DNA from: Bdellovibrionales bacterium
GTDB lineage: Bacteria; Bdellovibrionota; UBA1018; CAIPTA01
DNA: 35,519 nucleotides
NCBI GenBank assembly: GCA_021730855.1
Contig: JAKFYM010000012.1
Span: 1-35,519, forward strand
Reading direction: 5' to 3'
The notes under the pieces: model-generated
Told to the model about the DNA's origin: nothing
What the model saw: only the letters and a program-made list of their open reading frames with translations
Database searches by the model: none
Shown: positions 21,388-28,808 of the stretch, in pieces
How the letters are laid out: the number at the start of each line of letters is the position of its first letter
Numbering within the stretch: the first letter of the stretch is position 1
Position numbers and translations under genes: made by a program

Positions 21388-23034
21388 ATGACCAAAGCCC
21401 CCCCCAATTCTTCCACTCTCTCTACTCCTAAAGAAGAGAAGAAAGAAAACGCTCAGCAGACGCAGCGAAACCTCGCCGACAGCGAGGAGCGCTTCCAACT
21501 CCTCGTGGAGAGTGTCTCCGACTACGCCATCTTTCTTCTCGATCCCAATGGCTATGTGCAAAGCTGGAACGCGGGGGCCCAGCGCTTTAAAGGCTATAAG
21601 GCCGAAGAAGCGATTGGGAAACATTTCTCTATTTTTTACACTCAGAAAGACATCGATCGCCAGCATCCGCAGAACGAACTAACTATTGCCCTCAAAGAAG
21701 GCCGTTTTGAAGAAGAAGGCTGGCGCGTTCGACAAGACGGCAGCCAATTCTGGGCAAATGTGGTGATCACCAAGCTCGTGAACAGCGGAGGACAACTCGT
21801 AGGTTTTGCCAAAGTCACCCGCGATCTCACCCAAAAAATGCTGGCTGAAGAACAATTAAAATTTAGCGAAGAACGCTACCGGCTTCTAGTCTCCGCCGTC
21901 AAAGACTACGCCATTTTCATGATTGATCCTGAAGGGTACGTGGCCACCTGGAATGAGGGCGCGCAACGACTGAAAGGATACCTGCCCGAAGAGATCATTG
22001 GGCAACACTTTTCCAAATTTTATCCTACCGCGGAAATCCGCTCGAAAAAGCCAGAGTGGGAATTGGAAGAAGCCACCATGACCGGAAGATTCGAAGACGA
22101 GGGCTGGCGGGTGCGCAAGGACGGCACGCATTTCTGGGCAAATGTGACTCTCACCGCAATCAAAAACAAAGATGGAAAAATGCTAGGTTTCTCCAAGGTG
22201 ACTCGGGACATGACCGAAAGGCGACGCCTGGAAGAAAGATTACGGCGCTCCAATGAAGACCTAGACGAGAGAGTGCGCGAGAGAACCGCACAGCTTGAGC
22301 ACGCAATCCGGGCCCGCGACGAGTTTTTGAGCATTGCCAGCCATGAGCTAAGGACACCAATGACCTCGCTCAAGCTACAAGTGCAGATGGCACAACGGCA
22401 AATAGAGAAAAATGATCCCCAGGCGTTTCATGAAAAGACCAAAAAATTTATTCTCGGTGCGGGACGCCAGCTAGATCGCATCGTGGGATTGATCGACAAT
22501 ATGCTCGACGTCTCCAAAATTTCTATGGATCGCCTGAATGTGGATAAGCGACCGATCGACCTGTGTGAAGTGATTCAGGAGGCCACCGGCCACTTTGAGG
22601 AGCAATTCCTCTCCGCGGGCTGTGTCATGACGCTCAAATGCGAGGGCCCGATTCCCGTCTATGGCGATAGCAGCCGCCTGGACCAGGTTTTTTCCAACCT
22701 GCTCATGAATGCGCTGAAATATGGAGGGGGCAGGCCCGTAGCAATAATCACTCATGTGGGTCCGAGCAAGGTGCTCATCGAGTTTCATGACCAAGGAATG
22801 GGGATTGCAAAGGACGATCAAGCCAGGATCTTTGATCGTTTTGAAAGGGCCGTTTCCGCCAACACCGTGAGCGGAATGGGCCTTGGCCTCTTTATTAGCC
22901 GCAAAATCGTGGAAGCACACCAGGGAGAGATTTTGCTCCAGAGCGAGCCGGGCAAGGGATCTGTTTTCACCGTCACCTTGCCACTTTCTACTGGCACCCA
23001 GCAGGCCGCTGGGAACGATAGGAAAGCTCCATGA
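21388..23034 (+). CDS. Double-PAS soluble sensor histidine kinase
   Basis: A 548-residue cytoplasmic kinase. Two PAS domains (about 33-150 and 158-275) are strikingly alike, each with DYAIF..DP.GYV..WN.GAQR.KGY..EE.IG.HFS.FY and a W-RV-DG--FWANV stretch, as after an internal duplication. A short coiled coil (RRLEERLRRSNEDLDERV) leads to the HisKA domain with H319 in SIASHELRTPM. The ATPase has N-box NLLMNALKYGG, G1 FHDQGMGIAKDD and G2 GMGLGLFISRK. No membrane segment, so the PAS domains sense an internal signal or ligand. ATG at 21388 follows aaggaa; a TTG at 21340 also keeps the frame open. Its TGA overlaps the ATG of the helicase gene (ATGA). No receiver partner is adjacent. Confidence 0.93.
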   Translation: MTKAPPNSSTLSTPKEEKKENAQQTQRNLADSEERFQLLVESVSDYAIFLLDPNGYVQSWNAGAQRFKGYKAEEAIGKHFSIFYTQKDIDRQHPQNELTIALKEGRFEEEGWRVRQDGSQFWANVVITKLVNSGGQLVGFAKVTRDLTQKMLAEEQLKFSEERYRLLVSAVKDYAIFMIDPEGYVATWNEGAQRLKGYLPEEIIGQHFSKFYPTAEIRSKKPEWELEEATMTGRFEDEGWRVRKDGTHFWANVTLTAIKNKDGKMLGFSKVTRDMTERRRLEERLRRSNEDLDERVRERTAQLEHAIRARDEFLSIASHELRTPMTSLKLQVQMAQRQIEKNDPQAFHEKTKKFILGAGRQLDRIVGLIDNMLDVSKISMDRLNVDKRPIDLCEVIQEATGHFEEQFLSAGCVMTLKCEGPIPVYGDSSRLDQVFSNLLMNALKYGGGRPVAIITHVGPSKVLIEFHDQGMGIAKDDQARIFDRFERAVSANTVSGMGLGLFISRKIVEAHQGEILLQSEPGKGSVFTVTLPLSTGTQQAAGNDRKAP

Positions 23035-24134
23035 CTTCCTTCAACGACTTTGATTTGCTCGAAACCCTCCGGGAAACGCTTGCCGAGAAGGGCTTTCATA
23101 CGCCCACGGAGATCCAAGCCCGCACCATGCCTGCGCTGCTCGATGGACGCTCCCTCGCCGGCGTGGCCGAAACCGGCAGCGGCAAAACCCTAGCCTATGC
23201 CCTACCCATCCTCCACTTGGTGAAAAGCCTCGAAATTGCCAAAGATCCCATCACCGAAAACGGCCAACCCCGGGCGGTGGTGATCGTGCCCACGCGTGAG
23301 CTAGGTGAACAGGTAGCAAAAGTGTTTAAGCCCTTCACTCATACCACCCGCGTGCGCGTGCGGGCGCTCCTCGGCGGCACCACCAGTGAGGTAGCTAAGC
23401 GGAGCATCGCCGGCGCCTTTGAAGTGCTGGTGGCCACGCCTGGGCGTCTGGTTCAATACATGGATCGCGGCCACCTGAGCCTCGAGGACGTGCGTTTTCT
23501 AGTGTTCGACGAGGCCGACCAGATGCTCGATCAGGGATTTCTCCCCAATGCCCAGCAGATCTGCGCGGCCTGCCCGGAAGATCGGCAGACGGCCCTCTTC
23601 TCCGCCACGGTATCGCCAGCGGTGCAGGAGCTGATCAACCAACTCTTTTCCGATGCCAAGGTGATCCGCACCGAAGGCAGCCACCGGCTTGTGTCTACAC
23701 TTACCACCCAGAATCGCAAAGTGCTCGATGGCAAGCGCTTCCCCCTGCTGGAAAAAGTGGTGGCCGAGCGCGTGAGCGGCGGAACGATCCTCTTTGTCAA
23801 CACCCGCGAGCAATGCGATAAGGTGGCGGAGGAGTTGAAAAAGTTGGGGCTCGCCTGCGTGGTCTATCGCGGCGAGATGGAAAAAGTGGAGAGACGAAAA
23901 AATCTGAAAAACTTTCGGGATGGACAGGTGGAGTACCTCGTTTCCACCGACCTTGCCTCCCGTGGCCTCGACGTGGAGCATGTGGGCCGGGTGATCAACT
24001 ACCACCTGCCGCAGCAGATGGAGAACTATCTCCATCGCGTGGGCCGAACCGCTCGCGCCGGGCGCCCAGGGCTAGTGATCAATTTTGTGACCGAGCGAGA
24101 CGCGCCCTTGATGGAAAAGATCGCGGAGCTCTAG
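23031..24134 (+). CDS. DEAD-box RNA helicase
   Basis: A 367-residue core-only DEAD-box helicase: Q motif ending at Q29 (GFHTPTEIQ), Walker A AETGSGKT (46-53), PTRELG, TPGR, DEAD box VFDEADQML, SAT motif, then the second RecA domain with STDLASRGLD and HRVGRTARAG. It unwinds short RNA duplexes in ATP-dependent fashion, typically in ribosome assembly or mRNA decay. There is no C-terminal tail after the helicase core, so it is shorter than RhlE, RhlB, SrmB or DbpA and specificity must come from partners. The start overlaps the histidine kinase stop by four bases, tying its production to that kinase. Confidence 0.96.
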   Translation: MTSFNDFDLLETLRETLAEKGFHTPTEIQARTMPALLDGRSLAGVAETGSGKTLAYALPILHLVKSLEIAKDPITENGQPRAVVIVPTRELGEQVAKVFKPFTHTTRVRVRALLGGTTSEVAKRSIAGAFEVLVATPGRLVQYMDRGHLSLEDVRFLVFDEADQMLDQGFLPNAQQICAACPEDRQTALFSATVSPAVQELINQLFSDAKVIRTEGSHRLVSTLTTQNRKVLDGKRFPLLEKVVAERVSGGTILFVNTREQCDKVAEELKKLGLACVVYRGEMEKVERRKNLKNFRDGQVEYLVSTDLASRGLDVEHVGRVINYHLPQQMENYLHRVGRTARAGRPGLVINFVTERDAPLMEKIAEL

Positions 24135-24340
24135 GAGTTTGAGGCCGCCATGTCCTAGACCGATGGCCTTTCAACAAATTACTTATCGATACTACCCCGC
24201 CGGTTAGGCTTTGTCTCCCCGCCCGCACGTTGGCCTACTGAGGAGACGACGAGACGCGAAAAATCAAAACCTTGCTCTCAAGAGGATTGTGTTGATAAAT
24301 GTTTGTTTTCCATAAAAACAATAACCGCAGGAGAAACAAT

Positions 24341-24844
24341 ATGAAGGTCTCGTTTTTGATTCTTTGCCTATCTCTATTCGCCGCCACCGCCAAGGCAGAG
24401 GTCGGGGAAACACGATTTGGCGTTAGTGCCCCACTCATGCTCTTGGATGGCAACGCATTTTGGGGAGGCAACTTGATCGCCCTATACCAACTAGACAACA
24501 ACTGGGAAGTGGGCGGAGAAACTGGATTCCACACTCGGTCCACGTCAATTAGCAGCGCTTCTGGATCTACATGGGTAATCCCCATCATGCCCACGGTTCT
24601 CTATAATTTCGACATGAACACACCTAAGTTCACGCCCTTTGTGGGACTTGGCCTGGGCGTAGGAATCAGCCGCTCCAGCCTCAGCTTCCTAGGATTTGAT
24701 GTCTCAAACACAGACGTGAATTTCGAGGGCCTAGTGCATTTAGGAGCAAAATTTGGCGCCTCTAAGAACCTTTTCACCGATATGAAGTTGGGATTGCTGG
24801 ACGATACCTTTATCTTCCTTCCCTCGATTGGCTGGTTTTTTTAA
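24341..24844 (+). CDS. Small outer-membrane beta-barrel protein
   Basis: A 167-residue protein with signal peptide (VSFLILCLSLFAATAKA, cleaved before EV). The mature part shows eight or so amphipathic strands with glycine-rich turns (ETRFGVSAPLML, NWEVGGETGFHT, FTPFVGLGLGVGIS, VHLGAKFGA) and ends with phenylalanine (SIGWFF), the usual recognition signal for the BAM complex. The pattern fits an OmpW/OmpX-like eight-stranded barrel or the 'outer membrane beta-barrel' domain. ATG at 24341 is preceded by aggag. A strong terminator follows, so it is probably monocistronic. Confidence 0.82.
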   Translation: MKVSFLILCLSLFAATAKAEVGETRFGVSAPLMLLDGNAFWGGNLIALYQLDNNWEVGGETGFHTRSTSISSASGSTWVIPIMPTVLYNFDMNTPKFTPFVGLGLGVGISRSSLSFLGFDVSNTDVNFEGLVHLGAKFGASKNLFTDMKLGLLDDTFIFLPSIGWFF

Positions 24845-24883
24845 GCAGCCTAAATTTCTCTTTAAGAGAAATGCTTAACTCTT

Positions 24884-24914
24884 GGGGACTCACGCGCAAG
24901 CGTGGTCCCCTTTT
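24884..24914 (+). terminator. Rho-independent terminator with GCAA tetraloop
   Basis: Stem ggggac-t-cacgc / gcgtg-gtcccc is an 11-bp helix with one bulged T and a GCAA (GNRA) loop at 24896-24899, followed by TTTT and a T-rich run. It ends the small outer-membrane protein gene. A second AT-rich palindrome (24854-24872) lies between the stop codon and this stem. Confidence 0.85.
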
Positions 24915-24929
24915 CTCTTTCTGGAAGAC

Positions 24930-25058
24930 TTACAAACGCAGCCGCCCAACAATATTGGTATAAGTCTGGCCGTACCAGACATTCCCTTCTGGATCGAAAT
25001 CCAGCCCTTCCATGGCCGCAGCGCCACGAGGAGAGCTCAGGGGCACTAGGCATAAGCA
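24930..25058 (-). pseudogene. C-terminal remnant of a beta-propeller/NHL-like protein
   Basis: A frame too short for usual gene calling reads ...GAAAMEGLDFDPEGNVW, YGQTYTNIVGRLRL and stop (24930-24932). The G.dfDpeGnvWyg.t.tn.igRl pattern is the repeat signature of SMP-30/virginiamycin B lyase-like propellers. There is no room for the rest of such a protein (usually about 300 residues or more): the frame is cut on the upstream side by the stop of the KimA gene at 25059. Likely a deletion remnant left between the terminator and the transporter gene. Confidence 0.5.
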
Positions 25059-26888
25059 CTAATCCAAATGATACCGAACGCTCGTGACCACCACGTTCCG
25101 CTTAAATAACAATGCCGCTCGCATCACAAAGGCCGTCTGATTGTGAAAAATTCCCTCCCACCATTTCGCCGTCACGAATTCCGGAATCAATACCGTGACC
25201 ATCTCTCGGGGATTCATGGCCCTGGCTTCGTCTATATAGTTCAGCAGAGGCGAGACTACCGAACGGTAAGGAGACTCCAAAATCACCAGCGGGATTTTCT
25301 TACCCCAGCGATCCCAGTCTTTCCGCAAACGATCGGTGGCGGTGGGATCTAGGTTCACGTACACCGCCCTCACATCCTGAGCGATAGACTGTGCATACCG
25401 CATCGCTTCGACAACCCCTCTATGCAAACCAGAGATCGGCATCACCACCATATGCTGCATGGGAGATTCGTACTGTTCCGGATTTTGTCCCACAAGAGAC
25501 AATTGTTTCCCCACACCTACATAGTGTTTTTTCACGCAGGTGAACGCCCAGATGAAGAGCGGAATCACCAAAGTGATGATCCAGGCCCCATGGCTAAATT
25601 TTGTGACCGTGATGACGATGGTTACGATCCCGGTCAAGACGCCGCCGACAAGATTCACGGCTGCTTTTTTCCTCCATCCCGTTTGGCGCTTCGCAAACCA
25701 ATGCTTCACCATCCCGATCTGCGAGAAGGTGAAGGAGAGGAAAACCCCCACCGCGTAGAGCGGAATCAAGGCGTGGGTGCTGGCCTGAAAAAGCACGATC
25801 AGGGCAGCCGAAGCCAAACCTAACATCAGGATGCCGTTGGAAAACACCAAGCGATCGCCAACAGAAGTGAGCTGCCTCGGGAGATAACGATCTCTCGCCA
25901 AGATCGAGGTGAGCCTTGGAAAATCCGCATAGGCCGTGTTTGCGGCAAGGATCAGGATGCCCATGGTGGTGAACTGCACGTAGTAGTACGGAACCGTGGT
26001 TCCAAAAATGGAGCGTGCAAGCTGAGAAACCACGGTTTCGCCGCTATTCGGCACAATCCCGTGGAAGTGGGAAAAGAAAGTGATCCCGAAGAACATGACC
26101 GCCAAAATCCCCACCATCACCATCAGGGTGAGCGCCGCATTGCGAGACTCTGGCTTCCGAAATAACGGAATGCCGTTGCTGACGGCCTCCACGCCCGTCA
26201 GGGCCGTGCAACCGGAAGAGAACGCTCGGAGGAGCAAAAAGAGCGTCAACGAATGTTGTATCGGGAGCTCCGGCGGGGATATGTGCGTGAATTCCCCAGT
26301 GGAGAGCTTCCACGCGCCCATAGCGAGCATCACCAGGATCCCCGCAATAAAGGCATAGGTGGGAATGGCAAAGATTGTTGAGGATTCCCGAATGCCCCGT
26401 AGGTTCATGAGAGTGACGACCACGATGGAAACCAAACACAAGAAGACGCTATGAGGCTGCAGGTTAGGAAAGGCGGAGGTGAGCGCCGCAATGCCGGCGG
26501 CCACACTCACGGCCACGGTCAATATATAGTCCGTCAGCAATGCCGCCGCCGCCGTGAGCCCCGCCGACTCGCCTAGGTTTTCATGGGCCACAATATAGGC
26601 CCCACCTCCGTTCGGGTATTCGTAGATCGTTTGCCGGTAGGAAAAAACCACGATAAAAAGCAGCGCAATAATGGTGAGTGCGATGGGAATCGACAAATGC
26701 AGGGCTGCAGTGCCGGCGAGCAATAAAATCAGTAGGATTTCTTCTGTGGCGTAAGCCACCGAGGAGAGAGGATCTGAAGAAAATGTGGCCAAGGCCTTCT
26801 TCTTAGACAACCGTTGGTGCTGGGCTTCCGAGCTGGCCATTGGAGCCCCTACAAATGCACGCTTTAAAGACGACAAGACTGTGCCCAC
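25059..26888 (-). CDS. kimA: KimA-type high-affinity potassium transporter (APC superfamily)
   Basis: A 609-residue inner-membrane protein, practically the length of B. subtilis KimA (607). The N-terminal half has about twelve membrane segments with KKKALATFSSDPLSSVAYATEE, split as KKKALATFSSDPLSS and VAYATEE, and SYRQTIYEYPNGGGAYIVA, both typical of the KUP/KimA branch of the APC fold. The last 160 residues form a cytoplasmic domain (MQHMVVMPISGLHRGVVEAMRYAQS...VAVYVNLDP-like). KimA imports K+ with protons and in Firmicutes is inhibited by c-di-AMP both through RNA and protein. GTG start at 26888 follows aggagg by 6 bases. A ydaO/yuaA riboswitch lies in its leader, which strongly supports the assignment. 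Confidence 0.93.
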   Translation of the reverse strand: MGTVLSSLKRAFVGAPMASSEAQHQRLSKKKALATFSSDPLSSVAYATEEILLILLLAGTAALHLSIPIALTIIALLFIVVFSYRQTIYEYPNGGGAYIVAHENLGESAGLTAAAALLTDYILTVAVSVAAGIAALTSAFPNLQPHSVFLCLVSIVVVTLMNLRGIRESSTIFAIPTYAFIAGILVMLAMGAWKLSTGEFTHISPPELPIQHSLTLFLLLRAFSSGCTALTGVEAVSNGIPLFRKPESRNAALTLMVMVGILAVMFFGITFFSHFHGIVPNSGETVVSQLARSIFGTTVPYYYVQFTTMGILILAANTAYADFPRLTSILARDRYLPRQLTSVGDRLVFSNGILMLGLASAALIVLFQASTHALIPLYAVGVFLSFTFSQIGMVKHWFAKRQTGWRKKAAVNLVGGVLTGIVTIVITVTKFSHGAWIITLVIPLFIWAFTCVKKHYVGVGKQLSLVGQNPEQYESPMQHMVVMPISGLHRGVVEAMRYAQSIAQDVRAVYVNLDPTATDRLRKDWDRWGKKIPLVILESPYRSVVSPLLNYIDEARAMNPREMVTVLIPEFVTAKWWEGIFHNQTAFVMRAALLFKRNVVVTSVRYHLD

Positions 26889-26944
26889 GTTAACCTCCTA
26901 AGCAAATTGTTCTGAGGAAATACCGTGGGCGAAATGCCCATAGA

Positions 26945-27066
26945 CGTTCCTCTTCAACGCTGACGAGGTTAGCTGCCGGGCTCGGACTGAAGAGTTTGTC
27001 CTACGTTCTTACGAACGATGCGCCCCAAAAGTGGGTCCCCCGCTTCCTTCACGGAATTAAGCGATC
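26945..27066 (-). promoter_or_regulatory. c-di-AMP riboswitch (ydaO/yuaA class)
   Basis: Reading the minus strand, the leader of the potassium transporter holds the conserved blocks of this class in order: cgcttaattccgtg, gaagcgggggaccca, ttggggcgcatcgttcgta, acgtaggacaaactcttcag, tccgagcccggcagctaacc, tcgtcagcgttgaagagga. The central CGAGCCCGkCAGCTAACCTCGT stretch and GGGGGACCCA are diagnostic. Binding of c-di-AMP normally turns expression off when K+ is high. A small hairpin (tgggc-gaaat-gccca, 26926-26940) and the Shine-Dalgarno follow; which of termination or start-site masking is used cannot be told. Confidence 0.95.
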
Positions 27067-27073
27067 TATTTTC

Positions 27074-27101
27074 AGATTACGCCGATTTTTAAAAAGTGCA
27101 A
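27074..27101 (-). promoter_or_regulatory. Candidate promoter of riboswitch-kimA
   Basis: On the minus strand, TTGCAC (27101-27096), a 16-base spacer and TAATCT (27079-27074) would start transcription about ten bases before the first conserved riboswitch block. The position is right; the match to sigma-70 is moderate. Confidence 0.5.
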
Positions 27102-27167
27102 TTGCCCAGTTTTTTGACAAAGAGGTGCGCGTTGGCGCAAGGCAAATGGCAAGGTAGGCTATTCCAA

Positions 27168-27896
27168 ATGAGAAATCGCAAAAAAATATGGTTTGGTGTT
27201 TTTTTCTCGTTGCTGATTGCCGCTGTATTTGTTTCTCGGTGGCAAGTAGAACGCTTACCCATGGCAGACGCGCTGGACAGCCCTCCCCTTACGGAAGCAG
27301 CTACAGTCCGAAAGCTTGCGCCCACCAAAAATGGAACGCCTGCCAAAGCGGATCTCGGGGCAGGCTCTAAAACCCAGCCTCTCGCGCAATCCTCTCCCTC
27401 TCCCTTCAAGCCCCTAAGCCCGAAAGAAATCCTGGAGGCACGTTCTGAAATGAAAATGTCCTTGGCCGCCCCCTATGGCGCTCAGAAGGCATTCTATGCA
27501 GAACACCGCCGCTACAGCACCGACCTATTGAACGGAGTCGGTTTTTTACCCGATGCGGAGAAACAAAGATGGTCTAAGGTTGGCTTCCTGAGCCCCTATT
27601 CTCCCGAAAAAACTATTGGCGCAGAAGATCCGCGCTATTTTGACATTGATGAATATAGCAAGGATCAAGAAACCCCTGTGACCTTCACCTATCGGCAGAC
27701 AGGCCAGGGCTTTTCCTTAGCTGACTTGAGCCGCTACTGCGAACATAGGTGCACCGCTAATGACCAACAGTTCGAAATCATGGCAGCCGCCATCCTAGTG
27801 GAAGGCAATGCCCCCGACATCTGGATCATCAACGAGAAAAAAGTAATCCGGCACGCGCGGGACGGCCTGGTGAAGGATGGGGTTGAGGCGAAGTGA
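27168..27896 (+). CDS. Membrane-anchored pilin-like protein
   Basis: About 242 residues: an N-terminal membrane anchor (RKKIWFGVFFSLLIAAVFVS), a proline/serine-rich linker (about 30-95), then a domain with GAQKAFYAEHRRYSTDLLNGVGF early, split as GAQKAFYAEHRR and YSTDLLNGVGF, and PDIWIINEKKVIRHARDGL at the end. These are the two landmarks of the periplasmic part of type IV major-pilin-like proteins (aq.aFyaehg.Ystdl..lGF ... D.w.in..k.l.n..dGi). The prepilin peptidase motif (G/A-FTLIE) is missing, so it should stay anchored and not polymerise. Two cysteines (YCEHRC) may form a disulfide. ATG at 27168 is chosen for the anchor; a GTG at 27096 also opens the frame. Function unknown. Confidence 0.65.
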   Translation: MRNRKKIWFGVFFSLLIAAVFVSRWQVERLPMADALDSPPLTEAATVRKLAPTKNGTPAKADLGAGSKTQPLAQSSPSPFKPLSPKEILEARSEMKMSLAAPYGAQKAFYAEHRRYSTDLLNGVGFLPDAEKQRWSKVGFLSPYSPEKTIGAEDPRYFDIDEYSKDQETPVTFTYRQTGQGFSLADLSRYCEHRCTANDQQFEIMAAAILVEGNAPDIWIINEKKVIRHARDGLVKDGVEAK

Positions 27897-28055
27897 GGGA
27901 TGACCTATGGAAGGCGGCCTTAAACACAACTACTACGGCACTTCCTGCTCTTTAACGCTCTCTCAAGCAGGGCCTAGGCCCCCTTAGTCCTGAGGATCTG
28001 CCCTACGGGTGGATAGCGGTAATCCACAGCAATCATCGTAAAATATTTAAAGATT

Positions 28056-28084
28056 TTGAGTATTTCTCTCCAAAAGAATAGAGA
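28056..28084 (+). promoter_or_regulatory. Candidate promoter of brnTA
   Basis: TTGAGT (28056-28061), 17-base spacer, TAGAGA (28079-28084) in an AT-rich stretch, about 40 bases before the brnT start. Moderate match. Confidence 0.45.
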
Positions 28085-28105
28085 TATGGTTATATACATA
28101 CAAAT

Positions 28106-28124
28106 ATGGTACTTTTAGTACCAT
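28106..28124. promoter_or_regulatory. Palindromic operator over the brnT start codon
   Basis: ATGGTACT-TTT-AGTACCAT is a perfect 8-base inverted repeat whose right arm contains the brnT ATG (28123). BrnA, alone or with BrnT, represses its own operon in characterised systems, so this is the natural binding site; in RNA the same arms could also hide the start codon. Confidence 0.65.
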
Positions 28125-28395
28125 GGAATTTGAGTGGGACTTAAACAAGGAATTGGAGAATATCCGCAAACACAAAGTCCCCTTCGCGAAAGCCGTAGAA
28201 TGTTTTTTTGATCCGAATGGCATTCAAATGGTGGACGCAAAGCACTCCGATCTCGAAGGCAGGTTTTACTGGATTGGAAAATCCAATTCCGGACGAATCT
28301 TAACCACTTGGTTCACAAAACGTGGAGACCTAATTCGCATTATCGGATGCGCTGAGTGGAGAAAGTTTAGGAGATTATATTATGAAGCAACCTAA
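28123..28395 (+). CDS. brnT: BrnT-family ribonuclease toxin
   Basis: A 90-residue RelE-fold toxin. The family landmarks are in place: FEWDLNKELENIRKHKVPFAKAVECFFDP, split as FEWDLNKELENIRKH and KVPFAKAVECFFDP, then GRFYWIGKSNSGRILTTWFTKRGDLIRIIGC near the end, split as GRFYWIGKSNSGRI and LTTWFTKRGDLIRII. The C-terminal RKFRRLYYEA is typical too. In Brucella, BrnT cleaves RNA and halts translation until bound by BrnA. The toxin gene comes first, as usual for brnTA, and overlaps brnA by 14 bases. Lower GC than its neighbours suggests acquisition. Confidence 0.93.
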   Translation: MEFEWDLNKELENIRKHKVPFAKAVECFFDPNGIQMVDAKHSDLEGRFYWIGKSNSGRILTTWFTKRGDLIRIIGCAEWRKFRRLYYEAT

Positions 28396-28660
28396 GATCA
28401 GCAATTTAACTATCGATCGTAAAGGCACAACCACCATCCGTGAGCGAATGGCGAAGAACAAAAAAGTGAAAATCACGATCAATGTCGACCAAGATAGCCT
28501 CGAGTCACTGCGAAAATTAGCCGGGCAATCAGGCGCCTCCTACCAGAAGCTCCTGAACCAAATTTTGCGGGAGGGCCTTAATGGGCGATCGAATGCAGAA
28601 TCACGCCTGGATAGAGTGGAACAGGAAATTGCTAAGCTGAAGAAAAAGCTGATCGCTTAG
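28382..28660 (+). CDS. brnA: BrnA-family antitoxin
   Basis: A 92-residue partner of BrnT. After a basic N-terminal part comes KVKITINVDQDSLESLRKLAGQSGASYQKLLNQIL, shown here as KVKITINVDQDSLESLRKLA followed by SYQKLLNQILREGL; this is the ribbon-helix-helix DNA-binding/dimerisation region. A coiled-coil tail (ESRLDRVEQEIAKLKKKLIA) follows. It should neutralise BrnT and bind the operator at 28106-28124. The ATG lies inside the end of brnT. Its stop is followed immediately by the minus-strand remnant. Confidence 0.9.
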   Translation: MKQPKISNLTIDRKGTTTIRERMAKNKKVKITINVDQDSLESLRKLAGQSGASYQKLLNQILREGLNGRSNAESRLDRVEQEIAKLKKKLIA

Positions 28661-28797
28661 CAGCCTTGCTTCGATTCAAATTGGGGGACGCGAATGTCAG
28701 GCCTCGCCGGAGGGTAACGAATCTGCTCCCTGCTTCCATCGGCTCGCGTCACCGCTACAATCGCTTCCTTAGTGGGATCACCATAGTGGGTGCTCCA
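28657..28797 (-). pseudogene. Possible C-terminal gene remnant
   Basis: A 46-codon frame on the minus strand reads WSTHYGDPTKEAIVAV, TRADGSREQIRYPPARPD, IRVPQFESKQGC and stop. Its amino-acid composition is protein-like, but it has no start codon and is closed upstream by TGA (28798-28800), just beside the end of the MFS gene. I do not recognise the family. It may be the tail of a gene lost by deletion when brnTA arrived; it could also be chance. Confidence 0.3.
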
Positions 28798-28808
28798 TCA
28801 ATAGAGAG

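Noticed and set aside
27096..27167. GTG start at 27096 for the pilin-like protein
   Set aside because: It would overlap the promoter of the riboswitch and put 24 polar residues before the membrane anchor.
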